A stretch of 10,314 nt of DNA, from positions 1 to 10,314 of the forward strand of contig JBEAPO010000038.1 of assembly GCA_041164425.1 (NCBI GenBank). Direction: 5' to 3'. The notes under the pieces were generated by a model. It was not told where the DNA came from, searched no databases, and saw only the letters and a program-made list of their open reading frames with translations. The position numbers and the translations under genes were made by a program. This document shows positions 1 through 6,391 of the stretch, piece by piece; position 1 is the first letter of the stretch, and each line of letters starts with the position of its first letter. The stretch is from F1-20-MAGs119 sp041164425. GTDB lineage: Bacteria > Actinomycetota > Acidimicrobiia > Acidimicrobiales > Ilumatobacteraceae.

Positions 1-878
1 CGAACCGTGGAGTGGCGATGGGCCTCAGTTCCTTTGCCAGCAAGTCGATCGAAGAAGTGACGGCGGTGAACAGCCAGGTGCTGTTCCAGATGTATTGGTC
101 GGGCGGTCGCGACACGATGATGCAACGCCTCGAACGCGCGAAAGCCGCGGGTGCGAAGGGCATCATCCTCACACTCGACTGGACCTTCTCGAACGGTCGC
201 GACTGGGGCAGCCCGTGGATTCCCGAAAAGGTCGGCCTGAAGGAAATGATCAAACTCGCGCCGCAGGGTCTCTCGCGACCGAAGTGGCTGTGGATGTATG
301 CGAAGACCTTTGGTCTGCCCGATCTCACCACGCCGAACATGGCGGCGCCGGGGGAGAAGCCTCCAACGTTCTTCGGCGCGTACTTCGAGTGGATGCAAAG
401 CCCGCCACCGAGTTGGGACGACATCGCGTGGCTTCGCGCGCAGTGGGACGGACCGTTCATGGTCAAGGGCGTGTGCCGCGTCGACGACGCAAAGCGGGTG
501 GTCGATGCCGGCGCGTCGGCGCTGTCGGTGTCGAACCACGGAGGCAACAACCTCGACGGAACGCCTGCACCCATCAGGGTGTTGCCCTCGATCGCCGATG
601 CCGTCGGTGGTCAGATCGAAGTGGTACTCGACGGTGGCGTACGGCGCGGCAGTGACGTCGTGAAGTGTCTCGCTCTCGGCGCCAAGGCCGTGATGATTGG
701 CCGCGCCTACCTGTGGGGTCTTTCGGCGAACGGCCAGGCGGGGGTCGAGAACGTTCTCGACATCCTGCGGGGCGGTATCGACTCGGCTCTACTGGGACTC
801 GGAAAGTCGCACGTCGGTGAACTTGATCGCGACGACGTCGTCGTTCCAGCGGGGTTCACTCGCACGCTCGGTGCCTGA
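1..878 (+). CDS. mftD: MftD, FMN-dependent pre-mycofactocin synthase (5' end missing)
   Basis: This is the 3' part of a flavin-dependent alpha-hydroxy-acid-dehydrogenase-fold enzyme, open to the left window edge; the first complete codon is at 3. Known MftD proteins oxidatively deaminate the peptide-derived intermediate AHDP to pre-mycofactocin in the cytoplasm, a step in making the redox cofactor mycofactocin. About 290 residues are visible, so roughly the first 100 of a usual ~390 are missing. The active-site segment SNHGGNNLDG (about 525-554) carries the family's catalytic His (codon 537-539), with NN in place of the RQ typical of lactate oxidases. The phosphate-binding strand VLDGGVRRGSD and the segment AVMIGRAYLWGL follow. 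The C-terminus PAGFTRTLGA is very MftD-like. The GTG at 12 is an internal codon, not the start. No mftE or mftF follows; a pilus operon begins 140 bp downstream. A generic lactate dehydrogenase is the alternative, but the NN motif and C-terminus favour MftD. Confidence 0.9.
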   Translation, partial: NRGVAMGLSSFASKSIEEVTAVNSQVLFQMYWSGGRDTMMQRLERAKAAGAKGIILTLDWTFSNGRDWGSPWIPEKVGLKEMIKLAPQGLSRPKWLWMYAKTFGLPDLTTPNMAAPGEKPPTFFGAYFEWMQSPPPSWDDIAWLRAQWDGPFMVKGVCRVDDAKRVVDAGASALSVSNHGGNNLDGTPAPIRVLPSIADAVGGQIEVVLDGGVRRGSDVVKCLALGAKAVMIGRAYLWGLSANGQAGVENVLDILRGGIDSALLGLGKSHVGELDRDDVVVPAGFTRTLGA

Positions 879-902
879 GAACTTCTCGTAATACCTGTCG
901 CT

Positions 903-940
903 GACCCGTTGCACATGGGTCCCGTCGCGCCGTGAGCGCG
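903..940 (+). terminator. Two adjacent short inverted repeats after mftD (possible terminator)
   Basis: Two small hairpins can form in the 140-bp gap between mftD and flp. The first is GACCC (903-907) with GGGTC (917-921) and a 9-nt loop. The second is CGCGC (926-930) with GCGCG (936-940) and a 5-nt loop. Neither is followed by a T-run, so this is a weak candidate for a 3' end of the mft transcript. The rest of the gap shows no convincing promoter hexamers, although the pilus operon must start either here or upstream. Confidence 0.25.
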
Positions 941-1008
941 TTGCTCGGTACATCTCATTCCGTTTCCTGTCCCGCGAGCCAATCGGCTTGCAATGACGAC
1001 ATGAATAT

Positions 1009-1012
1009 GGAG
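1009..1012 (+). promoter_or_regulatory. Shine-Dalgarno site deciding the flp start
   Basis: GGAG lies 6 nt before the ATG at 1019. This selects that ATG over the in-frame ATGs at 1001 and 1007 and over the longer frame from 932. It is one of the few good ribosome binding sites in the window, fitting high expression of a major pilin. Confidence 0.7.
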
Positions 1013-1018
1013 ACAGAC

Positions 1019-1198
1019 ATGAAGCGATTCATCGCTCGCATTCACACCCGCCTCGACGACGTGCGCGAGGCACACGACCACGGCGGAGTGGCAGCGGAGT
1101 ACGGGGTGCTGCTTGCCGGCATCGTGGCGGTGGTGGCAGTCGCCGCTGCCGCGCTCGGCGGCCGCATCGACGGGATCTTCGACTCGATCCTTCCGTGA
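1019..1198 (+). CDS. flp: Flp-type major pilin (class IVb prepilin)
   Basis: This 59-residue prepilin is the likely main subunit of a thin Flp/Tad pilus. It has a charged leader (residues 1-22) followed by the processing motif HGGVAAEYG. Cleavage between G22 and G23 puts Glu at +5 (E27) and Tyr at +6 (Y28), the Flp signature. A single hydrophobic helix follows (about 29-47, LLAGIVAVVAVAAAALGG) with a short tail ending in ILP. The mature pilin would be only about 37 residues, at the short end for the family. The ATG at 1019 was chosen for its GGAG at 1009-1012. Its TGA overlaps the GTG of tadE (GTGA), so it heads the tad operon. A strong hairpin begins just after the stop. The prepilin peptidase that would process it is not encoded in the window. 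Confidence 0.9.
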   Translation: MKRFIARIHTRLDDVREAHDHGGVAAEYGVLLAGIVAVVAVAAAALGGRIDGIFDSILP

Positions 1199-1590
1199 CG
1201 TGGCGTCGTTCGGTCCCCGGGTCTCGTACCCGGGGACCCGACGATGCGGGTGTCGTCGCCGTCGAGTTCGCTCTGGTGTTGCCGCTCCTCATCGTCCTTC
1301 TCTTCACCATCATCCTCGGTGGCGGGGTCTATCTCGATCAGTTGAACCTTCAATCGGCCGCACGCAACGGTGCGCGCGTGGGCTCGGTCACGCCCACCTC
1401 TGCGTGTCACGCCGCGACCACCGACCTCGCAGGTAACGACGTTGGCACTGTTGCATGCGAGGTGCTCGACAACTGCACAACGGGCACGATGCGCCTGCGC
1501 CTGACCGCGCAGCAAACGGTTCCACTTCCCATTGTCGGCGATCGCAGTGTCACACTGCGCGCCACTTCTTCCTATGCCTGTCCGCGCTGA
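1195..1590 (+). CDS. tadE: TadE-like pseudopilin
   Basis: This 131-residue protein is a TadE-family minor pilin, expected to sit in the membrane and join or help assemble the Flp pilus. A basic N-terminal tail (1-15) precedes the classic TadE stretch: Gly19, Val-Ala-Val-Glu (E24) and a hydrophobic helix at about 20-42 containing LVLPLLIVLLF. The following QSAARNGARVGS is also TadE-like. The exported part has four cysteines (71, 88, 94, 129) that could form two disulfides. The GTG at 1195 overlaps the flp stop (GTGA) and has no Shine-Dalgarno sequence, so it probably depends on translational coupling. Codons 6-15 form one side and loop of a strong hairpin (1212-1238). No other start lies in frame before the conserved helix. 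The 3' end overlaps tadG by 17 bp. Confidence 0.87.
   Translation: MTWRRSVPGSRTRGPDDAGVVAVEFALVLPLLIVLLFTIILGGGVYLDQLNLQSAARNGARVGSVTPTSACHAATTDLAGNDVGTVACEVLDNCTTGTMRLRLTAQQTVPLPIVGDRSVTLRATSSYACPR
1212..1238 (+). promoter_or_regulatory. Strong RNA hairpin at the flp-tadE junction
   Basis: GGTCCCCGGGT (1212-1222) pairs perfectly with ACCCGGGGACC (1228-1238) around the 5-nt loop CTCGT. After one C/C mismatch (1211/1239), pairing continues with 1210/1240 (G-U), 1209/1241, 1208/1242, 1207/1243, 1206/1244, 1205/1245 (G-U), 1204/1246 and 1203/1247. It begins just after the flp stop codon and lies inside the first codons of tadE. No T-run follows, so it is not a textbook intrinsic terminator. I infer that it protects the pilin mRNA 3' end, attenuates read-through or restricts tadE re-initiation. 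Confidence 0.7.
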
Positions 1591-2527
1591 CGTCGACGGC
1601 GACGAACGCGGCATCGTCGCGATACTGGTGGCAGTCGCATTCCTTCCGCTCGCTCTGACGCTTGCGATCGTCGCAGATGCCGGCCGTGTGTGGACGGCCG
1701 AGCAACGGTTGCAGAACTCCGTCGAGGCCAGCGCCGTGGCGTCGGCGCGCGACTGGGCGGCGGGTGGAGCTTCGTGTACATCCGATGCCCTCGCGTTGTT
1801 GTGGGTCGACGGTGCCACACCGACGGCACAGACGTGTTCGACCACGGGTACGCGCACCGCCGGCGTTGTCTCCGTGGAAGCGACCGAACACGTCGGGCTC
1901 ATGTTCGCCGGCCTCGTGGGTCGGTCGACGAGCACCGTTCGCACCTCGACGGGTGTCCGCGTCGGCGCTCCGTCGGCTCTCACGGGAGTGTGGCCGTTCG
2001 GTCTTTGCGCCGACAACATCGACATCGCCTCGTGGATCGCGGCGGGGTTCCCCGCCGGCCGTACGGCGACGATCACGTTCCAACAACCGAACCAACTCTG
2101 CGGCGGCTCGATCTCCGGCAACTGGTCGATTCTCGACTTCAACGGCGGGTCGGTGTCGAACAGCGAGACGAACGGTTGGATCGTGAACGGCTACACGGGA
2201 GTCGTTGCGGTTGGTGACGTTCTCACCGGCAGTCCGGGTGCGCCGTCGAAATCTATCGACTTGGCCTCGGTGGTCGGCAAGACGATCACGATGCCCATCT
2301 ATCGGTACCCGCGACTGAACGGCAGCAACGCGGAACACACGATCGTCGGCTTCGCGCGTGCGGTTGTTGTCGGGGCGCTCTTCTCGGGCGCGGCGGCACA
2401 ACGCAGCATCACGGTCACTTTCGCCACCGGATCATCGTCGGGCACGGCATCGTCACTCGGCGGGGGAAATTTCGGTCTCATCACATGGAGCGTGTGCTCC
2501 CTCGACAATCACGGAGTGTGTTCATGA
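1574..2527 (+). CDS. TadG-like pilus assembly protein
   Basis: This 317-residue protein has an N-terminal TadE/TadG-like segment. DERG (10-13) is followed by one membrane helix at about 13-35, then DAGRVWTAEQRLQNSVEAS, the usual helix after the anchor where substrate-like pseudopilins pack. The long remainder (about 60-317) should be outside the membrane. It contains a WPFGLC motif (140-145), a second cysteine at 176 in a CGGSISGNWSILDFNGG segment, and cysteines at 308 and 316. There is no von Willebrand A domain, unlike long proteobacterial TadG. I chose the ATG at 1574, which overlaps tadE by 17 bp; the frame is open to 1532, but earlier starts would overlap further and add residues without a family match. 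The stop overlaps the cpaB start (ATGA). The role, minor pilin or tip/stability factor, is inferred from family and position. Confidence 0.8.
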   Translation: MPVRADVDGDERGIVAILVAVAFLPLALTLAIVADAGRVWTAEQRLQNSVEASAVASARDWAAGGASCTSDALALLWVDGATPTAQTCSTTGTRTAGVVSVEATEHVGLMFAGLVGRSTSTVRTSTGVRVGAPSALTGVWPFGLCADNIDIASWIAAGFPAGRTATITFQQPNQLCGGSISGNWSILDFNGGSVSNSETNGWIVNGYTGVVAVGDVLTGSPGAPSKSIDLASVVGKTITMPIYRYPRLNGSNAEHTIVGFARAVVVGALFSGAAAQRSITVTFATGSSSGTASSLGGGNFGLITWSVCSLDNHGVCS

Positions 2528-3123
2528 ACAGCCCATCCATCGGCCGTCGCCTGTTGCCGGCGTCCGCCGCGTTTACCATGGCTTTCGTCGGCGTGTTGGC
2601 ACTCGCACCTCGTGGGAACGACGACGGACGTGATCTCGTACCCGTCATCATGGCGACACGGTCGCTGTCCGATGGAACCTCCACGGATATCGTCCGCGAT
2701 GCGGTCGAGGTGCGCATGGTGCCGGCATCGGTACGCGCCGAGGGTGCGATCACTTCGCCTAATTCCCTGCCCGAGGGCGTCCTCGCCTATGACCTCGTGT
2801 CGGGCCAACAGGTTCTTGCCACGGCGTTCGCCGCCAGCAGGGTTCGCAGTCTGGGTGAGGGCTACGTCGCCGTGTCGGCGAAGCTCGACCCGCAACGTTG
2901 GGTCGGGGCACTTCTCGAAGCAGGACGCATCGTCGACGTGTACGACACGAGCGAAACGGGTCCGCAGCGCGTCGCGGCTCGCGCCGTGATCCTGCAGTCA
3001 CCCGACACCGCCGACCTCGAGCCGTCGCAGGACACACTCGTTTCGCTCGGTGTGCCCGAAGCATCACTCGCTGATGTGCTCCTCGCGATCGCCAACAATC
3101 GCATGTGGTTGGTCGGTCGATGA
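2524..3123 (+). CDS. cpaB: CpaB/RcpC-like Flp pilus assembly protein with SAF domain
   Basis: This 199-residue protein has an N-terminal membrane anchor at about 9-28. A SAF-like domain follows (about 38-103): VPVIMATRSLSDGT, then VEVRMVPAS, then GVLAYDLVSGQQVL, the order seen in CpaB/RcpC. A conserved-looking second half (about 110-165) includes YVAVSAKLDPQRW and VDVYDTS. In Gram-negative bacteria CpaB works with the outer-membrane secretin. No secretin is present here, as is usual for actinobacterial Tad loci, so it probably acts in the cell envelope or wall. The ATG at 2524 has GGAG at 2513-2516 with a 7-nt spacer and overlaps the tadG stop (ATGA). Its own stop overlaps the cpaF start (ATGA). 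In many Tad loci a cpaE/tadZ gene lies between cpaB and cpaF; here nothing does. Confidence 0.8.
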   Translation: MNSPSIGRRLLPASAAFTMAFVGVLALAPRGNDDGRDLVPVIMATRSLSDGTSTDIVRDAVEVRMVPASVRAEGAITSPNSLPEGVLAYDLVSGQQVLATAFAASRVRSLGEGYVAVSAKLDPQRWVGALLEAGRIVDVYDTSETGPQRVAARAVILQSPDTADLEPSQDTLVSLGVPEASLADVLLAIANNRMWLVGR

Positions 3124-4337
3124 GCGCCCAGACGATCGTCAGCGTGGTTCGTCGGCGTCTCGCTGGGGTGCCGGAACGCACGACGATGGCCGACGAGGAC
3201 TTGCGTCGACTCGTCGAGTCGGAAGTCGATGCGGCGCTCGCATTGCCCGAGTTCACCGGTCTCGTTGATCCAGGCGCCAGGGAGGCGATGCGTCGCGATG
3301 TCGTGAACGAAATCCTCGGTTTCGGCCCTCTTCAGGACCTCCTCGACGACCCGACGATTTCGGAAATCATGGTCAACGGCTTCGACGACGTGTGGGTGGA
3401 ACGTGATGGAATGATCGAACGCAGCCCACGATCTTTCGAGTCCGAAGACCAGTTGCTCGTGGTCATCGACCGCATGGTGCGGTCGTCGGGACGTCGCGTC
3501 GACCAATCATCACCGATGGTCGATGCGCGCCTGCCCGACGGCTCACGTCTCAATGCGATCCTGCCGCCTCTTGCGGTCGACGGTCCCGCCGTGACCGTGC
3601 GTAAGTTCACGTCGTCCGGCTTGTCGATCGATGACCTCGTGGCGTCCGCAACGCTGTCGCGCGATGCCGCCAACTTTCTCGTAGGGGCCGTGGAGGCGCG
3701 GATGAACATTCTCGTGAGCGGAGGCACGGGTACGGGCAAGACGACCGTGCTCAATGTCCTTTCGACACACATCGGTCGAGAAGAGCGCGTCGTCACCATC
3801 GAGGACGCGGTCGAACTGGCACTGCGTCTGCCGAACCTCGTGCGCCTCGAGGCGCGACCCGGTAACTCGGAGGGGGCGGGTGAGGTGAACGTGCGCGACC
3901 TCGTGCGCAATTCACTGCGCATGCGGCCGAACCGCATCATCGTGGGCGAGGTGCGGGCGGGCGAGACCATCGACATGCTGCAGGCGATGAATACCGGCCA
4001 CGAGGGGTCGTTGTCCACCGTGCACGCCAACTCGCCACGTGACGCGTTACGCCGAATCGAGACGATGATTCTTCTCGCCGGTCTCGACCTGCCGTTGCGT
4101 GCGGTACGCGAACAGATCTCCTCGGCGATCGACTTGGTCGTTCATCTCGCGCGCGACCAGCGGGGACGGCGTTTTGTCACCATGATCACCGAGGTGTCGG
4201 GCATGGAAGGCGAGGTGGTCTCGACGGCAGATCTCTTCAGGCGGAATGATGCGGTGGCTGGTGCCTCACCGGAACTGCTTGCGACGGGACTCGTTTCGCA
4301 CCGCCTCGAGATCCGCCGTGCGCGGATCGCAGCATGA
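3120..4337 (+). CDS. cpaF: CpaF/TadA secretion ATPase
   Basis: This 405-residue protein is the hexameric cytoplasmic motor ATPase of the Tad pilus, of the VirB11/GspE superfamily. The N-terminal domain includes GFGPLQDLLDDPTISEIMVNG (about 67-87), a hallmark of CpaF. The Walker A motif is GGTGTGKT (201-208, Lys207). The Asp box is VTIEDAVEL (225-233). Walker B is RIIVGEVR with Glu277. The His box is GHEGSLSTVHANS (293-305). All the residues expected for ATP hydrolysis are present, so it looks functional. ATG 3120 was preferred to the GTG at 3105, because 3120 gives the ATGA overlap with cpaB. The stop overlaps the tadB start (ATGA). It should drive pilin extrusion through TadB/TadC. Confidence 0.96.
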   Translation: MSAQTIVSVVRRRLAGVPERTTMADEDLRRLVESEVDAALALPEFTGLVDPGAREAMRRDVVNEILGFGPLQDLLDDPTISEIMVNGFDDVWVERDGMIERSPRSFESEDQLLVVIDRMVRSSGRRVDQSSPMVDARLPDGSRLNAILPPLAVDGPAVTVRKFTSSGLSIDDLVASATLSRDAANFLVGAVEARMNILVSGGTGTGKTTVLNVLSTHIGREERVVTIEDAVELALRLPNLVRLEARPGNSEGAGEVNVRDLVRNSLRMRPNRIIVGEVRAGETIDMLQAMNTGHEGSLSTVHANSPRDALRRIETMILLAGLDLPLRAVREQISSAIDLVVHLARDQRGRRFVTMITEVSGMEGEVVSTADLFRRNDAVAGASPELLATGLVSHRLEIRRARIAA

Positions 4338-5020
4338 GCACACCTATCGTCGCGGCCATCAGTCTCGGTGTTGCCGCATCGATCGCGGGTCCGCCCATCG
4401 TGGCAAGCGCGCAGCGCATGAAGTCATCGGGGCGTTTGCGGGCACTCGTCCCCACTGCGGGCAAGACCACCGACAACGAGAAGTTGAGTGAACAGCTCGC
4501 ACCCGCACTGCAATTGGTCGTCGGCAATCTTCGCATCGGACGCAACGTTCTCGGTTCGATCGACGACGTGGCCGACTCGACGCCTGCTCCGCTCGGCGCA
4601 ATCTTTCGTGAGGCGGTCACCGAGGCAAAGTTGGGGACACCCGTCGGGCATGTCTTGGGCGGTATCGCGCAGCGCGAGAAAAGCCGGCATCTCGGCATCG
4701 TCGCCTCGGCGCTCACGTTGCAGGCGCGGCACGGAGGTTCGTTGATTGAAATTCTCGACACCGTCATCGAGACCATCGAGGAAGAGGATCGTCTTCGCCG
4801 CGACGTGAAAAGCGTGACGGCCGACGGTCGTCTCAGCTCGACGGTTCTCCTTGCAATGCCGCCAGTTGTGTTGCTTCTGATATCGGTGCTGAGTCCCGGC
4901 TACGCAGAACCGCTCGTCGCGACACGCCTGGGCAACGTTCTCGCTGTGACCGCGGTCGGCCTCGGCGCGGTTGGCTGGCGTTGGTTGCGCGCGCTCGCCA
5001 ATCCGGAGATCACGTTGTGA
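4334..5020 (+). CDS. tadB: TadB-like inner-membrane platform protein (T2SSF domain)
   Basis: This 228-residue GspF-family protein is half of the membrane platform on which the CpaF motor acts. An N-terminal hydrophobic segment lies at about 4-25. The cytoplasmic helical T2SSF domain (about 48-160) includes LAPALQLVVGNLRIG and RHGGSLIEILDTV. Two membrane helices follow, at about 169-188 and 200-217. At 228 residues it is shorter than many TadB proteins (around 300), with the shortening at the N-terminal side. The start overlaps cpaF (ATGA), and the stop overlaps the tadC GTG. The TadB rather than TadC label rests on gene order (tadB directly after the ATPase) and on the pair as a whole. Confidence 0.85.
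   Translation: MSTPIVAAISLGVAASIAGPPIVASAQRMKSSGRLRALVPTAGKTTDNEKLSEQLAPALQLVVGNLRIGRNVLGSIDDVADSTPAPLGAIFREAVTEAKLGTPVGHVLGGIAQREKSRHLGIVASALTLQARHGGSLIEILDTVIETIEEEDRLRRDVKSVTADGRLSSTVLLAMPPVVLLLISVLSPGYAEPLVATRLGNVLAVTAVGLGAVGWRWLRALANPEITL
5005..5008 (+). promoter_or_regulatory. Shine-Dalgarno site deciding the tadC start
   Basis: GGAG inside the 3' end of tadB lies 8 nt before the GTG at 5017. It favours that GTG over the upstream in-frame TTG at 4981, which would overlap tadB by 40 bp. Confidence 0.6.
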
Positions 5021-5751
5021 GGCTGTTCGGTGCCGCACTCGTGGCGATGGCATTCGTCGTGGCAGTCGTTGCATACCAGGTTCCCGGGCGGGTGCGCAGC
5101 GCGTCGAAGCGTGCTCGTCGAGCCGTCATCGGCAACCGGCGTCGCGAGTCGACGATGGCGAGCCTTGCTGCCGGTGTGCTTGGTCTGGGCTTGGTCACCG
5201 TTCGGCCCAACCCCTCAGGGGTCATCGCCGCATGTGCCGTGACCGCAGCCGGCTGGCAGTTGCCGCTCATTCGTGCCCGTTCGGTCGAGGAGAAGCGCCG
5301 TCGTCGCCTCGACCTCGAACTCAGCGACGCTCTCGGAGAGATGGTGATGGGAGTCGAGGCGGGTCTCACCCTCGAAGCGGTCATGAATCTCTATGCGCAG
5401 GCACACGAATCGAATCTCGCGGCAGAGTTCACCCGGGTACTCGACCTCATCAAATTGGGATCGACACGCACCGCAGCGCTCGAGGAATTCCGGTCGCGTA
5501 CACCTACGGTCTTCGTCTCGACCTTCGTATCGGCCGTTCAGCAGAATCAGCGACTCGGTACCCCGCTTGCCGCCGTTCTCCGCCAGCAGGGTCGCACCGC
5601 ACGTCGTCGTCGGCAGCAAGCCGTCGAGGAGCACGCCGCAAAGTTGTCGTTGAAGATGATCTTTCCGACGGTGTTGTGCATTCTTCCGGTGCTCTTCATC
5701 GTCATCGTAGGTCCCGCTGTTATACGTGTCATTCAGTCGTGGCCGCAGTGA
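5017..5751 (+). CDS. tadC: TadC-like inner-membrane platform protein (T2SSF domain)
   Basis: This 244-residue GspF-family protein should pair with TadB to form the pilus platform. Hydrophobic segments lie at about 4-22 and 47-61, with a third at about 66-83. A cytoplasmic T2SSF domain follows (about 98-200), including DALGEMVMGVEAGLTLEAV and QQNQRLGTPLAAVLRQQ. A basic stretch RTARRRRQQAVEEHAAKLSLK precedes the last membrane helix (about 213-236, FPTVLCILPVLFIVIVGPAVI). The final helix and the preceding KLSLKMIFP are typical of TadC. It starts with GTG at 5017, overlapping the tadB stop (GTGA) and supported by GGAG. It is the last recognisable Tad gene; the next gene starts 46 bp later. Confidence 0.87.
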   Translation: MRLFGAALVAMAFVVAVVAYQVPGRVRSASKRARRAVIGNRRRESTMASLAAGVLGLGLVTVRPNPSGVIAACAVTAAGWQLPLIRARSVEEKRRRRLDLELSDALGEMVMGVEAGLTLEAVMNLYAQAHESNLAAEFTRVLDLIKLGSTRTAALEEFRSRTPTVFVSTFVSAVQQNQRLGTPLAAVLRQQGRTARRRRQQAVEEHAAKLSLKMIFPTVLCILPVLFIVIVGPAVIRVIQSWPQ

Positions 5752-5784
5752 CAAGTGTCGGTGGTCGGTTCCAACCCGCCGTCG

Positions 5785-5790
5785 TACCTT
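5785..5790 (+). promoter_or_regulatory. Candidate -10 box of a leaderless promoter for the RTX genes
   Basis: TACCTT fits the actinobacterial TANNNT -10 pattern and ends 7 nt before the ATG at 5798, which has no Shine-Dalgarno sequence. The -35 region (around 5762-5767, TGGTCG) is a poor match. If correct, the RTX genes have their own promoter and a leaderless mRNA. Confidence 0.35.
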
Positions 5791-5797
5791 TCACGAC

Positions 5798-6391
5798 ATG
5801 ACTCAACCAAAACGAATTCTTATCAACGTATCGATCGCGGCACTTGTGCTGTCCGGTACGTCGGGAGTTCAGGCAGCCGGAAAATCGAAGGCCGCCTGCG
5901 CCGGCCAGTCGGCCACCATCGTGTCGTCGAGTGCAGTGATTTACGGAACCGATTCGAACGATGTCATCGTCGTCACCGGCACTGGGAAACATACCGTTCA
6001 GGCACTTGATGGCGACGACATCATCTGTGGAGGAAGGGGTATTGACATCATTTATGGCGGTCATGGCAACGACCGCATTGATGGCAGGGGAGGAAATGAC
6101 GTTCTCAGTGGGGATCTTGGTGACGACGTGATGATCGGCAACAACGGTAACGACGCGATGATGGGTGGCGACGGACGTGACTATATGTTCGGTCTCAACG
6201 GTGACGACGAGATGACCGGTGATGCAGGTGACGACGTGATGTTCGGCGGCAATGGGGACGACCGAATCGCTGGTAGTTCAGGTATCGATCTGATCATCGG
6301 CGGCACCGGGACCGATGACCTCGTGATCGAAGCGGGAATCGACATCGTCTTCGACCCGAATCCTGTTGGTTTCGCCTTCCGTGCCAAGTGA
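5798..6391 (+). CDS. Secreted RTX-type calcium-binding repeat protein, copy 1
   Basis: This 197-residue protein has a Sec-type signal peptide (basic MTQPKR, hydrophobic core about 7-20, likely cleavage after GVQA, residue 26). A short module (about 34-77) bounded by C34 and C77 follows, containing VIYGTDSNDVIV, HTVQAL and DGDDIIC; the two cysteines could pair. Then come eleven gapless GGxGxDxUx nonapeptides (78-176), the haemolysin-type motif that binds calcium in a parallel beta-roll. The C-terminus is IDIVFDPNPVGFAFRAK. RTX proteins usually leave by type I secretion, but the signal peptide argues for Sec export here. No enzyme domain is visible, so it may be structural, adhesive or surface-bound. 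The ATG at 5798 was chosen because earlier in-frame starts lie in or near tadC and would precede the signal peptide. It overlaps copy 2 by one base. Confidence 0.8.
   Translation: MTQPKRILINVSIAALVLSGTSGVQAAGKSKAACAGQSATIVSSSAVIYGTDSNDVIVVTGTGKHTVQALDGDDIICGGRGIDIIYGGHGNDRIDGRGGNDVLSGDLGDDVMIGNNGNDAMMGGDGRDYMFGLNGDDEMTGDAGDDVMFGGNGDDRIAGSSGIDLIIGGTGTDDLVIEAGIDIVFDPNPVGFAFRAK
6029..6325 (+). repeat. Eleven tandem 27-bp RTX nonapeptide repeats (copy 1)
   Basis: Eleven units encode nonapeptides from GGRGIDIIY to GGTGTDDLV without a gap. Gly1, Gly4 and Asp6 are kept in all eleven. The DNA units differ from each other, so this is an old, protein-level repeat rather than a recent DNA expansion. 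Confidence 0.85.

Noticed and set aside
886..1008. A sigma-70-like promoter for the pilus operon (TAATAC near 890, TTGCTC at 941, TTGCAA near 989)
   Set aside because: No pair of -35 and -10 hexamers with acceptable match and spacing could be found, so I did not call a promoter.
932..1018. A 29-residue N-terminal extension of the Flp prepilin, or the ATG at 1001
   Set aside because: GGAG is correctly spaced for ATG 1019, and the longer leader would be unusual for a Flp prepilin.
1042..2142. A 366-codon open frame on the - strand across flp, tadE and the TadG-like gene
   Set aside because: The + strand carries three recognisable pilus genes. The antisense product is low-complexity Ala/Arg/Thr/Ser-rich with no motif.
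1550..2401. A 283-codon open frame on the - strand opposite the TadG-like gene
   Set aside because: It is Arg- and Asp-rich with no membrane or domain signature, fully antisense to a supported gene, and a second shadow of the same GC-rich DNA.
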